Below, one piece after another: positions 8,372 through 16,623 of a stretch of DNA of 64,000 nucleotides. Numbering within the stretch: the stretch's first letter is position 1; each line of letters begins with the position of its first letter. Position numbers and translations under genes: made by a program. The notes under the pieces were generated by a model that did no database searches, was not told the origin of the DNA, and was given only the letters and a program-made list of their open reading frames with translations. Where the stretch lies: positions 623,162 to 687,161 of the forward strand of contig JANINQ010000001.1 of the NCBI GenBank assembly GCA_024508675.1, in the 5' to 3' direction. Origin of the DNA: Afipia sp. (GTDB taxonomy: Bacteria > Pseudomonadota > Alphaproteobacteria > Rhizobiales > Xanthobacteraceae).

Positions 8372-9480
8372 GATTTGGCTTCCTGATCGGACAGCGCCGC
8401 CAGCGTCTGGATGGCGGGATGCGAAATGCCGAGCACCTTGAACAGCGAGCCCATGCCTTCGGGGCTTGGGCCGGTGAGGCGCGCGAGACCTGCGGTGGTG
8501 AGTTTCTGGCTGTCCTCGTCTGCGTTCTTCATCAACGCCTGCGCGCGCGTTTCGATCCCGAGGCTTTTCAGGAATGCGCCTTGCTCCACCGGGCCATGGG
8601 CGCGGGCGCCGACATCCTCGGCGGCACGCGCAAGCGCTTGAAAATCCACATGCGCGGTCAGGTCGGCGAGACCGGCATTGCGCAGCGGATTGGTGTAGTT
8701 GTGCCGCGCCACCGCCTGGAAGGTTTCGCCCGCATCGCTGCGGAGATGGCCATAGTCGATGATCAGCGCCGCGCCGCCCTGATCGCGCACGCGCCGCGCC
8801 AGCGTGATGATCTCGTTGTCCGGACGCCACTCGAAAATCGCGCCGACGGGGGCTGCGCGCACCACCGGCGGCAGCAGCACATCGAACCGCGGCATCGGAT
8901 TCGGCGCGGTGGTGAAAGCGAGCGCATCGTCGCCATCGATCTCGATAGCGCGCTCATGCCATCCGGTTTCCTTGCGCACCGCCTGATGAATCGGCAGCGC
9001 ATCGAAGAATTCGTTGGCGAGAATGATGGCCGGACCCTCGGGAATGTCCTCGATCTGCTCGTACCATTCCACATGCGCGGCATCGGCGAGCTTCTCGCGC
9101 TGCTTGTCGCGTAGGGTGGGACTTTTCTCGACGAGATGAACGCTGATCGCCTCACGAAACGCGGGAAGGATTTTCACAGCGCGCAGTGCGTCCGCCATCA
9201 TGGTGCCGCGGCCAGGGCCAAGCTCGATGAACTTGACCTCCGCGGGCATGCCCATGGCGTGCCACACCGAGGCGGCCCACAGCCCCACCAGTTCGCCGAA
9301 CATCTGGCTGATCTCTGGCGCGGTGACGAAATCGCCGTCGCGGCCGAGCGGATCGCGCTTGAGGTAATAACCGTATTGCGGGTGTGTCAGGCAAATTTGC
9401 ATGTACCGCGACACCGGCATCGGTCCGTTGGCTTTGATCTGCTTCCGGATCAGGGTTTCGAGCGGCGAATAATCGGACAC
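8368..9480 (-). CDS. MidA/NDUFAF7-type SAM-dependent methyltransferase
   Basis: A 370-residue class I methyltransferase (COG1565). The N-terminal stretch MPVSRYMQICLTHPQYGYYLKRDPLGRDGDFVTAPEISQMFGEL and the SAM loop ELGPGRGTMMAD match the family, whose mitochondrial member NDUFAF7 methylates an arginine of a complex I subunit during assembly. FANEFFDALP-like sequence (ILANEFFDALPIHQ) follows at the expected place. Whether the bacterial protein acts on NADH dehydrogenase is not established. It lies 52 bp downstream of lgt and overlaps pgeF by 4 bp, a conserved arrangement in related bacteria as I recall it. Confidence 0.88.
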   Translation of the reverse strand: MSDYSPLETLIRKQIKANGPMPVSRYMQICLTHPQYGYYLKRDPLGRDGDFVTAPEISQMFGELVGLWAASVWHAMGMPAEVKFIELGPGRGTMMADALRAVKILPAFREAISVHLVEKSPTLRDKQREKLADAAHVEWYEQIEDIPEGPAIILANEFFDALPIHQAVRKETGWHERAIEIDGDDALAFTTAPNPMPRFDVLLPPVVRAAPVGAIFEWRPDNEIITLARRVRDQGGAALIIDYGHLRSDAGETFQAVARHNYTNPLRNAGLADLTAHVDFQALARAAEDVGARAHGPVEQGAFLKSLGIETRAQALMKNADEDSQKLTTAGLARLTGPSPEGMGSLFKVLGISHPAIQTLAALSDQEAKS

Positions 9481-9532
9481 GGCAAACTCTCGGATAAATC
9501 GGGAATGGCAAATTCAAATATGATTTTAAGTA

Positions 9533-10381
9533 TTAGGCCGCTTTGGCGGCGGCGTCACCCGCCGCGCGCGGTCCGCGCCGCCATGCCGCGGCGATGAAGG
9601 CGAGGCCGGCAATGATCATCGGCACCGAGAGGATCATGCCCATGGTCAATCCGCCCCAGAGGAATCCGAGCTGCGGATCGGGCTCGCGGAAAAATTCACT
9701 GGTGATGCGCGCGACGCCGTAGAGCGCGGCGAACGCGCCGATGATCAGGCCGGGGCGCTTGAGCGCGCCGCCCCGGATCAGCAGCGCGAGGACGATGAAC
9801 AGCACGATGCCTTCGAGCCCGGCTTCGTAAAGCTGGCTCGGATGGCGCGGCAGCGGTCCGCCGTTGGGGAACACCATTCGCCATGGCACGCTCGCGTCGG
9901 CGTGGCGACCCCACAACTCGCTGTTGATGAAGTTTGCCAGCCGCCCGAGCAGAAGGCCGATCGGTCCGACCGCGCAAGTGACGTCGCCGAGCGACAGCAC
10001 CGAGATGTTGCGCTTCCAGCCGAACAGCAGCACGGCGATCACACAGCCCATGAAGCCGCCGTGGAACGACATGCCGCCGGTCCACAGCTTGAAGATTTCG
10101 GCGGGATGCTGCGCGAAGAAGCTGAGGTTGTAGAACAGCACATAGCCGGTGCGGCCGCCGAGAATGATGCCGAGCGTGACCCACAGGATGAAGTCATCGA
10201 AATCTGTCACCGTGAACGGCGGCGTGCCTCCCCACAGTTTCTCGCTGTGGATGATCCTGCGGGCGTAGAGCCAGCCCAGCACGATGCCGCCGATATAGGC
10301 CAGCGCATACCAGCGGATCGCGATCGGCCCGATGGCGATGGCAACGGGGTCGAATACGGGGAATGCGATGGTCAGAAACAT
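9533..10381 (-). CDS. lgt: Prolipoprotein diacylglyceryl transferase
   Basis: An inner-membrane enzyme that attaches diacylglycerol from phosphatidylglycerol to the lipobox cysteine of prolipoproteins. The 282-residue protein has about seven membrane segments, the catalytic HGGFMG motif, the signature [14 protein letters not shown] and the [12 protein letters not shown] motif near the C-terminus, all at family positions. The first gene of a minus-strand operon with the MidA-like gene and pgeF. A paired-hairpin repeat begins only 22 bp upstream of its start codon, so any promoter must lie within or beyond that element. Confidence 0.96.
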   Translation of the reverse strand: MFLTIAFPVFDPVAIAIGPIAIRWYALAYIGGIVLGWLYARRIIHSEKLWGGTPPFTVTDFDDFILWVTLGIILGGRTGYVLFYNLSFFAQHPAEIFKLWTGGMSFHGGFMGCVIAVLLFGWKRNISVLSLGDVTCAVGPIGLLLGRLANFINSELWGRHADASVPWRMVFPNGGPLPRHPSQLYEAGLEGIVLFIVLALLIRGGALKRPGLIIGAFAALYGVARITSEFFREPDPQLGFLWGGLTMGMILSVPMIIAGLAFIAAAWRRGPRAAGDAAAKAA

Positions 10382-10403
10382 GAGCTGGCGGTGTCCGGCG
10401 GAT

Positions 10404-10569
10404 TAGTGGAGTGGATTTGACATTCGCGACCCGCAGGCAGCGAGTCCGCAACGCGAATGTCAAATCCGAAACTCCACTAGAAAGCTATATTTACCAGTGG
10501 TCCTTTAATTCTAACATTCGCAGAAAGGTCTGCTGCAGCGGGGTGCGAATGTTAGAATTGGACCACTAG
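10404..10569. repeat. Composite paired-hairpin element, copy A
   Basis: Two adjacent hairpins separated by an AT-rich spacer of about 16 nt. Hairpin 1 (10404-10479): outer stem TAGTGGAGT/ACTCCACTA, a GAA bulge on the 3' arm, inner stem GGATTTGACATTCGCG with an exact complement, 23-nt loop. Hairpin 2 (10496-10567): outer stem AGTGGTCC/GGACCACT, a TTT bulge on the 5' arm, inner 16-bp stem AATTCTAACATTCGCA with an exact complement, 21-nt loop. It lies between the divergent lgt and ubiK-like genes. A second copy with the same architecture is at 16455-16619. Confidence 0.9.
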
Positions 10570-10720
10570 CGAATCCCTGCGTCGCAAGAATTAACCCCGG
10601 TTTGCGACAAGAATGCGCGTTTCACAACTCACGAGTGTCTTACATCTTGCATCCGGGCAGGGCCATCACCATTGTTTCGTTGTCCTAACTGCGGTATTCG
10701 GCCTCTTCCGGAGTGTGATG

Positions 10721-10984
10721 ATGACCCAGACCAGCAACCGTTTCTTCGACGAGATCGCGCGCCTGATGAACGACGCCGCGGGCGCCGCCTCCGGCGTCAA
10801 GCGCGAGGTGGAAACCGTCGTGCGCAGCCAGGCCGAGCGCATCCTGCGCGACCTCGATCTCGTCAAGCGCGAGGAGTTCGAGGCGGTGAAGGACATGGCT
10901 CGTCTCGCCCGCGAGGAGAACGAGGCGCTGAAGGCGCGCCTCGATGCGCTGGAGAAAAAGGCCGGTCCGGTCGCCGAGACCTGA
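10721..10984 (+). CDS. Accessory factor UbiK family protein
   Basis: An 87-residue protein (MTQTSNRFFDEIARLMNDAAGAASGVKREV...) of the UbiK/YqiC family (formerly DUF526). It has an N-terminal amphipathic part followed by a coiled coil (about 45-80: LVKREEFEAVKDMARLAREENEALKARLDALE). In enterobacteria UbiK trimerises, binds lipids and supports ubiquinone synthesis with UbiJ. GGAG at 10710-10713 is 7 nt from the ATG at 10721; ATG 10718 and GTG 10715 are alternatives one or two codons upstream. The gene is monocistronic as far as can be seen and is divergent from lgt. Confidence 0.85.
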   Translation: MTQTSNRFFDEIARLMNDAAGAASGVKREVETVVRSQAERILRDLDLVKREEFEAVKDMARLAREENEALKARLDALEKKAGPVAET

Positions 10985-11221
10985 GGCCGCCGGTCATCAC
11001 GCCTATGGTGTGAGGCCGATGCGGAGGATCGGTTTCCTTCTGTCATTTCCATCAGAGTGATAAAGACGCCCTCGCGGCGAGTATTTGGCTGCGCGCGAAG
11101 CAGACCATTTGAATTGAAACGTCGGCTTCCCGTTGGCGTCTGCGACATTCACCGATCCGTTTTTGGAACCATTTCGATGGCGACGGAGTAACTTATTGCG
11201 ACCTGACGTTGTGAGGTGGCC

Positions 11222-11791
11222 ATGACTCCGTTCGACCGCACAAGTTTTCCGGAGGTTGAGCACGTCATCAAGGCGCCGGCTTCGCGCTGGGACAAGAAGA
11301 TCGCCGCCGATCTGATTTCCGAAATGGAGGCCTTTTTCGGGAAGGTGGATACGATCCCGCAGATGAAGCAGGCGCTTGCCATCGCGGGCTATCAGGGATT
11401 GCGGCGGCAGATTGAAAAGGCGGTGGAGGGGAAAACCGGCCCTGATGCCGTGCGCGCCATGGCGCATGCCATGCGCGGCTTTGCGCTCGGCAGTCCGGGG
11501 CTGGCCGTTGCGTCGTTTCGCGATCCGGACGTCGATAACCCCGAATATCAGAAGGCGGCGGGGCAGTTGGGTCAGACCGTTCTTCGTGTTTTCGCGGGAG
11601 CCGGCCTCTCGAATGAGGAGACAAAGCACGCGATCCGCATCCTCAAGAGTCTCGTTCGCGGATTTGTGCTGGGTGAAATGTCCGCGCCGGTGGCGCGGCC
11701 GATCGAATATCAAAGAAGCTATGTGTTCGCTGTCGAGATGTTCGTGAGCGGTCTCGGCACGCTTCAGGAGATGTCAGCGGAAAAGGACTGA
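11222..11791 (+). CDS. TetR-type C-terminal (WHG) domain protein lacking the HTH domain
   Basis: The 189-residue protein contains, from about residue 55, a stretch that reads like the ligand-binding WHG domain of TetR regulators: AMAHAMRGFALGSPGLA, DPDVDNPEYQKAAGQ, GLSNEETKHAIRILKSLVRGFV. The expected 50-60 residue helix-turn-helix at the N-terminus is absent; instead the first 55 residues (FPEVEHVIKAPASRW...) show no HTH. I could not find an HTH in another frame upstream, so a simple frameshift is unlikely. GAGG 5 nt before the ATG supports this start. It may be a decayed regulator or a stand-alone ligand-binding protein. No clear partner gene lies nearby. Confidence 0.68.
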   Translation: MTPFDRTSFPEVEHVIKAPASRWDKKIAADLISEMEAFFGKVDTIPQMKQALAIAGYQGLRRQIEKAVEGKTGPDAVRAMAHAMRGFALGSPGLAVASFRDPDVDNPEYQKAAGQLGQTVLRVFAGAGLSNEETKHAIRILKSLVRGFVLGEMSAPVARPIEYQRSYVFAVEMFVSGLGTLQEMSAEKD

Positions 11792-11823
11792 TATGTTCGG
11801 ATCGCAGCGGCAATGTAAGCCGC

Positions 11824-12816
11824 TCAGTCCAGCTTGATGCCTGCGGTCTTGATGACCTTCTCCCACTTCGCCGTTTCCGATGCGACATAGGCCGCCATTT
11901 CCTGCGGCGTGCTTTGCAGCGGATCGATACCCGCTGCGATCAGCTTCTGCTTGATGTCCGGATCGTTGACAGCTTTCAGATAGGCATCGCGAAGCTTCGC
12001 GACGATTTCCGGCGAAACCTTTGCCGGCGCGGAAAATCCCTGCCATGCCCAGGCCTCGAAGCCCGGCACCGTGGCGGCGACCGCGGGCACGCGGGGCAGG
12101 CCGTAGAACTCACCGGGCGAGCACACACCGATCGCCTTGATCGATTTCAGGCTGAGCTGCGAGCGCGCGGTGGCGAAGTCGACAAACATCATGCCGATCT
12201 GTCCGCCCGCGAGATCCTGCAGCGCCGGGCCTGCGCCCTTGTAGGGCACATGATTGAGCTTGATGCCCGCCGATTGCGCGAACAACTCCGCCGCAAGATG
12301 AAACGGCGAGCCGACGCCCGCGCTGGCATAGTCGATGGTGCCAGGCGCTTTCTTCGCCGCATCGATCAGGGCCTGCGGTGATGTGACGTTGAGCTTGTCG
12401 GTGTTCACCAGCAGCACGATGGCGAAGCGCCCGGTCAGCGAGATCGGCGCGAAGTCGTTCTGCGGATCGTAGGGCAGCTTCTGATACAGGCTTTTGTTGG
12501 AGGCGTAGGTCGAGGTGTCGCCGAGCAGGAAGGTGTAGCCGTCGGGCTGCGCTTTGGCGGCGGCTTCCGCACCGATCTGCGTTCCTGCGCCGGGGCGGTT
12601 CTCCACAACGATCTGCTGGCCCAGCGTGGTGCTCATGGAGGCTGCAACCAGCCGCGCGAAGAAATCGGTGCCCCCGCCGGCGGCGTAGGGGACGATCAGA
12701 TGAACCGGACGTGCGGGATAGGCCTGCTGCGCGAAGGAGGGTGCTGCCAGTCCCGCACCGAGCGCAGCGGTTGCAGTCATGAATGCGCGGCGGGTGAGCG
12801 GGCTCTCGATCGGCAT
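11824..12816 (-). CDS. Tripartite tricarboxylate transporter substrate-binding protein (Bug family)
   Basis: A secreted solute-binding protein of 330 residues. It starts MPIESPLTRRAFMTATAALGAG, with twin arginines and an alanine-rich hydrophobic segment, then the usual mature start YPARPVHLIVPYAAGGGTDFFAR. ENRPGAGTQIGAEAAAKAQPDGYTFLLG is typical for Bug proteins, which bind carboxylates or related metabolites in the periplasm. No TctA/TctB membrane genes are next to it, as is common for this expanded family, so the ligand cannot be inferred. The twin-arginine motif suggests Tat or Sec export. The frame extends 19 codons further upstream without similarity. Confidence 0.88.
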   Translation of the reverse strand: MPIESPLTRRAFMTATAALGAGLAAPSFAQQAYPARPVHLIVPYAAGGGTDFFARLVAASMSTTLGQQIVVENRPGAGTQIGAEAAAKAQPDGYTFLLGDTSTYASNKSLYQKLPYDPQNDFAPISLTGRFAIVLLVNTDKLNVTSPQALIDAAKKAPGTIDYASAGVGSPFHLAAELFAQSAGIKLNHVPYKGAGPALQDLAGGQIGMMFVDFATARSQLSLKSIKAIGVCSPGEFYGLPRVPAVAATVPGFEAWAWQGFSAPAKVSPEIVAKLRDAYLKAVNDPDIKQKLIAAGIDPLQSTPQEMAAYVASETAKWEKVIKTAGIKLD

Positions 12817-12940
12817 GGACGTTCTCCCTGCGCGGCCGATGCATGCCGGCCCGCGCTTTAGTTGCAGATGCATCTAATCGCGCAGGAGGACGAAAAGCAA
12901 TGTCGTCAAGAGTGGCGACGGGAGGACGCGGAAGACTGTC

Positions 12941-14053
12941 TTACGTCCCGAGCGCAACCGGCCGGAACGCCTGGCGCAATGCGCCGTCGAGCTTGTCGCC
13001 CATCAGTTCCAGAATGCCGAAAGCCTGTTCCGGTGTCATCGCGGATGTCGTGGCATCGGGTTCGAGAAGGCTGGCATAGGTGTCCACCAGCGTCATGATA
13101 CGGACGATGTCGCTGATCTGCTGTCCGCGAAGGCCCTCGGGATGGCCGGTTCCGTCGAGCATTTCGTGATGATGCAGCACGACGTCGAGCACCTCGCGGG
13201 GAAAGCCGCGCTGCTCCTTGAGCGCATTGTAGCCGAGCCGGGCGTGCTGGGCGAGAACCACGCTTTCCTCGTCGCTCAGGTCGCCTTGCTTGTCGAGGAT
13301 CGGCAGCGGCACGAAGGCCTTGCCGACATCGTGAAGCAATGCGGCGCGCGTCAGACGGCGCTGGTCGTCCTCGCGCATGCCGAGATGATGTGCGAAGGCC
13401 ACGGCGTAGCCGGTGACATGCAGGGTGTGGCGATAGGTTTTATTGTGGTGCTTGTTGACCGCGATCAGCCATTGCCGCAGCGAACAGCGCTTCAGCGCGC
13501 GCAGGACCTGCGTTTCCGCCTGCATCACATCGTCGAAGGAAAACGGAATGCCGGCCGGCAACCGGCGGAAGAGTTTCGAGATCACGACCAGAGCGGCGGT
13601 GACGCCGGTGCTCAGGATGCGTGCGTCGGTGGCCTGTTCGTCTTCCGGTGTTTCCGGAAACACCTGACGGATGCGATGCAGGATGCTTTCGGGATGAAAC
13701 GGCCGCTGGATCGTATCCGTCGCGCCGAGCGCCCAGGCCTGTGCCGATCCGTGATGCAGCGCATCGGCCAGCACGAAAAGCCGGGGCAGCGATTGATAGG
13801 GTTTTCCCGTTAGCTTGCTGCGCACACGCTGCACGGCTGCCGCGGATGTCAGATCGATGTCGATGATGACGCCGGCGAAGTCGCTTGCTGGCTGATCGGG
13901 CAGATCGAAAATCGAGATCGACTCGACGCTGCCGGCGTTGCGCAGGATGCGCGCAAGTTCCTCGCTCTGGTCTTCGCAATCCGATGCGAGCAGCAGGCGT
14001 CGCGCCGGTTGTGGTGCGTCGTTCAAGCCGGGAAGTCTTGCCAAAGCGGCCAT
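12941..14053 (-). CDS. HD-GYP domain protein, probable cyclic di-GMP phosphodiesterase
   Basis: A 370-residue protein. Residues about 18-130 resemble a degenerate receiver domain (LLLASDCEDQSEELARILRNAG, then IIDIDLTS and a PF motif), possibly lacking a functional phosphorylation site. The C-terminal HD-GYP domain has KTYRHTLHVTGYAVAFAHHLG, the HD pair in LLHDVGKAFVPLPIL and HHHEMLDGTGHPEGLRG; the GYP tyrosine position is His (GTGHPEG). HD-GYP enzymes hydrolyse cyclic di-GMP to pGpG or GMP. AGAGG lies just upstream of the ATG. The gene is followed by a Bug binding protein on the same strand with no obvious functional link. Confidence 0.85.
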   Translation of the reverse strand: MAALARLPGLNDAPQPARRLLLASDCEDQSEELARILRNAGSVESISIFDLPDQPASDFAGVIIDIDLTSAAAVQRVRSKLTGKPYQSLPRLFVLADALHHGSAQAWALGATDTIQRPFHPESILHRIRQVFPETPEDEQATDARILSTGVTAALVVISKLFRRLPAGIPFSFDDVMQAETQVLRALKRCSLRQWLIAVNKHHNKTYRHTLHVTGYAVAFAHHLGMREDDQRRLTRAALLHDVGKAFVPLPILDKQGDLSDEESVVLAQHARLGYNALKEQRGFPREVLDVVLHHHEMLDGTGHPEGLRGQQISDIVRIMTLVDTYASLLEPDATTSAMTPEQAFGILELMGDKLDGALRQAFRPVALGT

Positions 14054-14169
14054 GTCCGTCCTCTACGGGGCGTTCGGTGGATATGTACGCCCGTAGATGT
14101 AACGAAAAACCGGTTCCCGACCCTTAACGTGCGTCGTTAATGGAACCTTGAGACGATCGCGCATTTTGC

Positions 14170-15384
14170 CTACGTGGCGTTGCCTGCCTGCCGCCATATG
14201 GGAAAGGGATCGGACAGTTTCGCCCATGCTGCGGTGTCCATCGTCTCCTTGCCGTTGTCTGCGACAAGACATGCGTCGAGACGGCGTTTGATTTCCGCCG
14301 TGTCCATGCCGGTGCCGATAAAAACGATCTCCTGCCGCCGGTCGCCCCATACGTCCGACCAGCTTTTCGCAATGGCGGCGCGCCATTCGGAGTTATCAGG
14401 CCAGCGCTCCTTCGGGATCGCCGCCCACCAAAAGCCCATCGCCTCGTTCCGCACGATGGCACCCGCCTGACTTAACTCGCCCACCCATTGCGGCCGTGTT
14501 GCCAACCAGAAGTGACCCTTGGCGCGGATCACGCCGGGCCAGCTCGAGTGAATGAAGGCGTGGAATTTCTGCGGATCGAACGGTCGCCGTGCGCGGTAGA
14601 CGAAATTGCGGACGCCGTATTCTTCCGTCTCCGGCACGTGATCGGCAAAGCCATACAGCTCCTTGAACCAGATCGGATGCTGCTGGGCCTTCTCAAAATC
14701 GAAACGGCCGGTGTTGAGGATTCTCTCCGGCGGGACGTGGGAAAAATTCGCCTCGATAATGTCGGCGTCGGGATTGAGCGCGATCAGAATCTGCCGGGCG
14801 GTTTCGCGTTGCATGGGCGTGGCATCGTCCACCTTGTTGAGGACGATGACGTCGGCGAATTCGATCTGTTCGACTAGCAGATCCACCAGCGTGCGCCTGT
14901 CATCGTCGCCGAGCGACTCGCCGCGGTCGCGCAGGAAATCGTGCGAGGCGTAGTCCCGCAGCAGATTCACGGCGTCCACGACCGTCACCATGGTGTCGAG
15001 CTTGGCCACGTCACTGAAGCTTTCGCCGTCCTCATCGCGGAAGTCGAAAGTGGCGGCCACCGGCAGCGGCTCGGAAATCCCGGTGGATTCGATCAGCAGG
15101 TAGTCGAAACGGCTGTCGCGGGCCAGCGTGCGGACCTCTCGCAGCAGGTCGTCGCGCAGGGTGCAGCAGATGCAGCCATTGGTCATTTCCACCAGCGTCT
15201 CATTCGTCCGCGACAGGTTCGCACCGCCAGCGCGAATGAGGTCGGCGTCGATGTTCACCTCGCTCATGTCGTTCACGATCACAGCCACCCTCAGGCCCTG
15301 CCGGTTGTTCAGCACATGATTCATCAGGGTAGTTTTCCCGGCTCCCAGAAAGCCGGAGAGCACGGTGACGGGTAGTTTTTTCAT
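14170..15384 (-). CDS. CobW/COG0523 GTPase, zinc metallochaperone type (ZigA-like)
   Basis: A 404-residue G3E-family GTPase. The N-terminal G domain has the P-loop [15 protein letters not shown], the metal-binding CxCC motif in [20 protein letters not shown] and NKVD; the CobW_C domain begins near residue 255 ([15 protein letters not shown]). Members of this subgroup deliver zinc to client enzymes in zinc starvation. A perfect Zur-box palindrome 65 bp upstream of the start codon supports zinc control and argues against a cobalamin or nitrile hydratase role. The start [14 protein letters not shown] is unambiguous. The gene appears to be monocistronic; the HD-GYP gene follows after 116 bp. Confidence 0.88.
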   Translation of the reverse strand: MKKLPVTVLSGFLGAGKTTLMNHVLNNRQGLRVAVIVNDMSEVNIDADLIRAGGANLSRTNETLVEMTNGCICCTLRDDLLREVRTLARDSRFDYLLIESTGISEPLPVAATFDFRDEDGESFSDVAKLDTMVTVVDAVNLLRDYASHDFLRDRGESLGDDDRRTLVDLLVEQIEFADVIVLNKVDDATPMQRETARQILIALNPDADIIEANFSHVPPERILNTGRFDFEKAQQHPIWFKELYGFADHVPETEEYGVRNFVYRARRPFDPQKFHAFIHSSWPGVIRAKGHFWLATRPQWVGELSQAGAIVRNEAMGFWWAAIPKERWPDNSEWRAAIAKSWSDVWGDRRQEIVFIGTGMDTAEIKRRLDACLVADNGKETMDTAAWAKLSDPFPIWRQAGNAT

Positions 15385-15449
15385 GGGAATCGAACAGCCT
15401 TTTCAGTGCGATACGGGACAGTCGGCGAGGTGGCATAGGGTTCGCTTTT

Positions 15450-15475
15450 ATATGTTATGTTATAACATAACATAT
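15450..15475 (-). promoter_or_regulatory. Zur-box operator
   Basis: A perfect 26-bp palindrome centred between 15462 and 15463; the left half is ATATGTTATGTTA and the right half is its exact reverse complement. The core ATGTTATAACAT agrees with the Zur operator known in alphaproteobacteria (TGTTATAnnATAACA type). It lies 65 bp before the CobW-type GTPase and about 250 bp before rplY on the other side, so the former is the likely target. Confidence 0.82.
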
Positions 15476-15680
15476 CGATACAGGCCGGAACAAGGCGGGC
15501 GCTAATAGTGCTGTCCAAGGGCGGCAGACGGGGACGGAATCGGGGCGGAGGGGCGTCTTCAAGCGGTTTCAGGACGCCAACAAAATCGCCTGCTTTCCTT
15601 GTGTTTCGGGTGCTTTGGGGCTAAGAACCCGCCACGTCTGCGGCCCCCGCACCCCTGGAGGCTTGCTGCGGCGTGAAACC

Positions 15681-15697
15681 GGGCCGCTTTGCGGCCC
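15681..15697 (+). promoter_or_regulatory. Leader hairpin before rplY
   Basis: GGGCCGC and GCGGCCC pair around a TTT loop, followed by TTCACTTTT, 29 bp before the rplY start. It resembles a weak intrinsic terminator or attenuator. A role in L25 autoregulation is possible but unsupported beyond position. Confidence 0.35.
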
Positions 15698-15726
15698 TTC
15701 ACTTTTACATCTTAAGGAACTCAACA

Positions 15727-16440
15727 ATGGCGACCGTCAAGGAATTGAAGGCGACCGCTCGTCCGAAGGCCGGCAAGGGGGCCGCCCGGGCAGAACGTCG
15801 CGCCGGCCGTGTCCCGGCCGTGATCTATGGTGACAATCAGGCCCCGCTGACCATCTCGCTCGACGACAAGGCTGCGCGTCAGGCGATTTTCGCCGGCCAC
15901 TTCCTCACTACGATTTTCAGCATCGAACTGGATGGCAAGAAGCACCGCGTGATTCCGCGCGACTTCTCCCTCGATCCGGTCAAGGACTTCCCGCTGCATG
16001 TCGATTTCCTGCGTCTCGGCGTCGGCGCCAAGATCCGTGTCAGCGTTCCGCTGCATGTCACCGGTGCTGAAGTTTCGCCGGGCGTGAAGCGTGGCGGCAC
16101 GGTCAACATCGTCAACCATACCGTCGAACTGGAAGCGGATGTCGAGCACATTCCGCAGTTCATCGAGGTCGACGTCTCCAAGCTCGAAATCAACAACTCG
16201 GTTCACCTCAGCGACGTTCAGTTGCCGCAGGGCGTGAAGGCTCTTCGCGACGACCAGACGCTGGTGACCGTCGTGCCGCCATCGGGTTACGGCGAAGAAG
16301 CCAAGGCGGCCGGTGCCGAAGGCGCCGCGCCTGCGGCTGGTGCTGCTCCCGCAGCCGGTGCTGCCGCTCCTGCTGCTGGCGCCAAGGCTCCGGCTGCTGC
16401 CGCCGCCAAGGCCCCTGCCGGCGGCGACAAGAAGAAGTAA
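15727..16440 (+). CDS. rplY: 50S ribosomal protein L25/general stress protein Ctc
   Basis: L25 binds 5S rRNA in the large subunit. The 237-residue protein is the long Ctc form: the N-terminal 5S-binding domain (ELKATARPKAGKGAARAERRAGRVPAVIYG) is followed by a C-terminal beta domain (DFPLHVDFLRLG, VKRGGTVNIV) and a low-complexity Ala/Pro/Gly tail ending in lysines (about 200-237). An ATG preceded by AAGGA defines the start. pth and ychF follow, an order common in bacteria, but here a 165-bp paired-hairpin element separates rplY from pth and may uncouple their transcripts. Confidence 0.96.
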   Translation: MATVKELKATARPKAGKGAARAERRAGRVPAVIYGDNQAPLTISLDDKAARQAIFAGHFLTTIFSIELDGKKHRVIPRDFSLDPVKDFPLHVDFLRLGVGAKIRVSVPLHVTGAEVSPGVKRGGTVNIVNHTVELEADVEHIPQFIEVDVSKLEINNSVHLSDVQLPQGVKALRDDQTLVTVVPPSGYGEEAKAAGAEGAAPAAGAAPAAGAAAPAAGAKAPAAAAAKAPAGGDKKK

Positions 16441-16454
16441 GGAGCCGCGGGTAC

Positions 16455-16619
16455 CTGGTGGAGTAGATTTGACATTCGCACCCTCGCTTGCGTGGGTTCG
16501 TAACGCGAATGTCAAATCTGAAACTCCACCAGAATTATTATTCGCTGGTGTCCTTTCGAATCCGAAGTTCGTTCGGAAGATGCTGCGAGCTCAAACGAAC
16601 TTCGGATTCGGGACACTAG
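16455..16619. repeat. Composite paired-hairpin element, copy B
   Basis: Same architecture as the element at 10404. Hairpin 1 (16455-16532): outer stem CTGGTGGAGT/ACTCCACCAG, GAA bulge on the 3' arm, inner stem AGATTTGACATTCGC with exact complement. Hairpin 2 (16545-16619): outer stem CTGGTGTCC/GGACACTAG with one G-T pair, TTT bulge on the 5' arm, inner 17-bp stem starting CGAATCCGAAGTTCG with exact complement. Spacer 12 nt, AT-rich. It ends 4 nt before the pth start codon. Confidence 0.9.
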
Positions 16620-16623
16620 TGCC

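Noticed and set aside
11003-11713. Long minus-strand frame across the TetR-like gene
   Set aside because: It has no recognisable domain and runs antisense to a gene with a good ribosome site and TetR-type features.
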